A DNA stretch of 5,427 nt from Candidatus Dormiibacterota bacterium (GTDB lineage: Bacteria; Chloroflexota; Dormibacteria; UBA8260; Bog-877), in contig PKXR01000142.1 of assembly GCA_003133485.1 (NCBI GenBank), positions 1-5,427 of the forward strand, written 5' to 3'. The notes beneath the pieces were generated by a model that saw only the letters and a list, made by a program, of their open reading frames with translations, was not told the DNA's origin and searched no databases. Within the stretch, counting starts at the first letter, position 1, and every line of letters begins with the position of its first letter. Of the stretch, positions 5,387 to 5,427 are shown piece by piece. A program made the position numbers and the translations under genes.

Positions 5387-5427
5387 TCAGTCCGTGGCCA
5401 TCTCCGCGAAGTCAAGCGAAGTGACAT
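5387..5427 (-). CDS. Possible 3' tail of an upstream minus-strand gene (partial)
   Basis: Reading in from the right edge on the minus strand, one frame gives VTSLDFAEMATD followed by a TGA (complement of 5387-5389). The codons have G or C at most third positions, as in the neighbouring genes. If real, this gene ends 28 bp before the membrane-protein start at 5359, suggesting the two are co-transcribed. Twelve codons are too few to be sure. Confidence 0.25.
   Translation of the reverse strand, partial: VTSLDFAEMATD

Noticed and set aside
5369..5390. CTGAC/GTCAG inverted repeat and a TTGACT box upstream of the membrane-protein gene
   Set aside because: The arms are only 5 bp with a 12-bp loop, and no acceptable -10 follows at 16-18 bp spacing.
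5406..5422. Direct repeat GCGAAGT with a 3-bp gap
   Set aside because: Two 7-bp units at the window edge are too short to distinguish from chance.

Overview
The window is GC-rich bacterial DNA of accessory character. It holds a decayed insertion sequence, a small lysine/arginine-rich protein gene, a restriction-like DUF262/DUF1524 operon, an intact but solitary IS1-like transposase gene, and a membrane protein of unknown function. Families of this kind (ISNCY-type transposase, the GGQKGGKARA small protein, solitary IS1-like transposase) are, from general knowledge, common in soil and sediment lineages such as Acidobacteria and other uncultivated phyla. No marker gene here fixes the taxon.

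Layout. Positions 1-1371 are an ISNCY-family element, transposase on the plus strand. It is dead twice over: one G is missing from a G-run at 520-523, and the second catalytic aspartate is replaced by glycine at 649-651. Inverted-repeat remnants lie at both ends. A 48-nt imperfect hairpin (1383-1430) follows, then a 76-residue small protein gene (1448-1678, plus). Converging on it from the right is a two-gene minus-strand operon: a ribbon-helix-helix (RHH) protein (3387-3587), overlapping by 8 nt a GmrSD-like protein with DUF262 and DUF1524/HNH domains (1703-3394). Divergent from this operon is a 278-residue DDE transposase (3670-4506, plus). Its 3' end overlaps by 89 bp the 3' end of a two-transmembrane-helix protein on the minus strand (4418-5359). 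The last 40 bases may hold the tail of another minus-strand gene.

The most striking structure is the 82-bp divergent intergenic region 3588-3669. Two 21-bp palindromic sites (TGTACTGC-N5-GCAGTACA and a slightly degenerate copy) lie with centres 42 bp apart. Each fills the -35/-10 spacer of one of two back-to-back promoters, and the two TTGACT -35 boxes form an inverted pair between them. Both promoters place the predicted transcription start almost on the start codon, and neither first gene has a Shine-Dalgarno sequence. The simplest reading is that the RHH protein represses its own restriction-like operon and also the divergent transposase gene. That would tie a DDE recombinase-fold protein and a modification-dependent-nuclease-like protein into one switch. 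The sequence shows the architecture directly; the repressor assignment and any functional coupling are inference.
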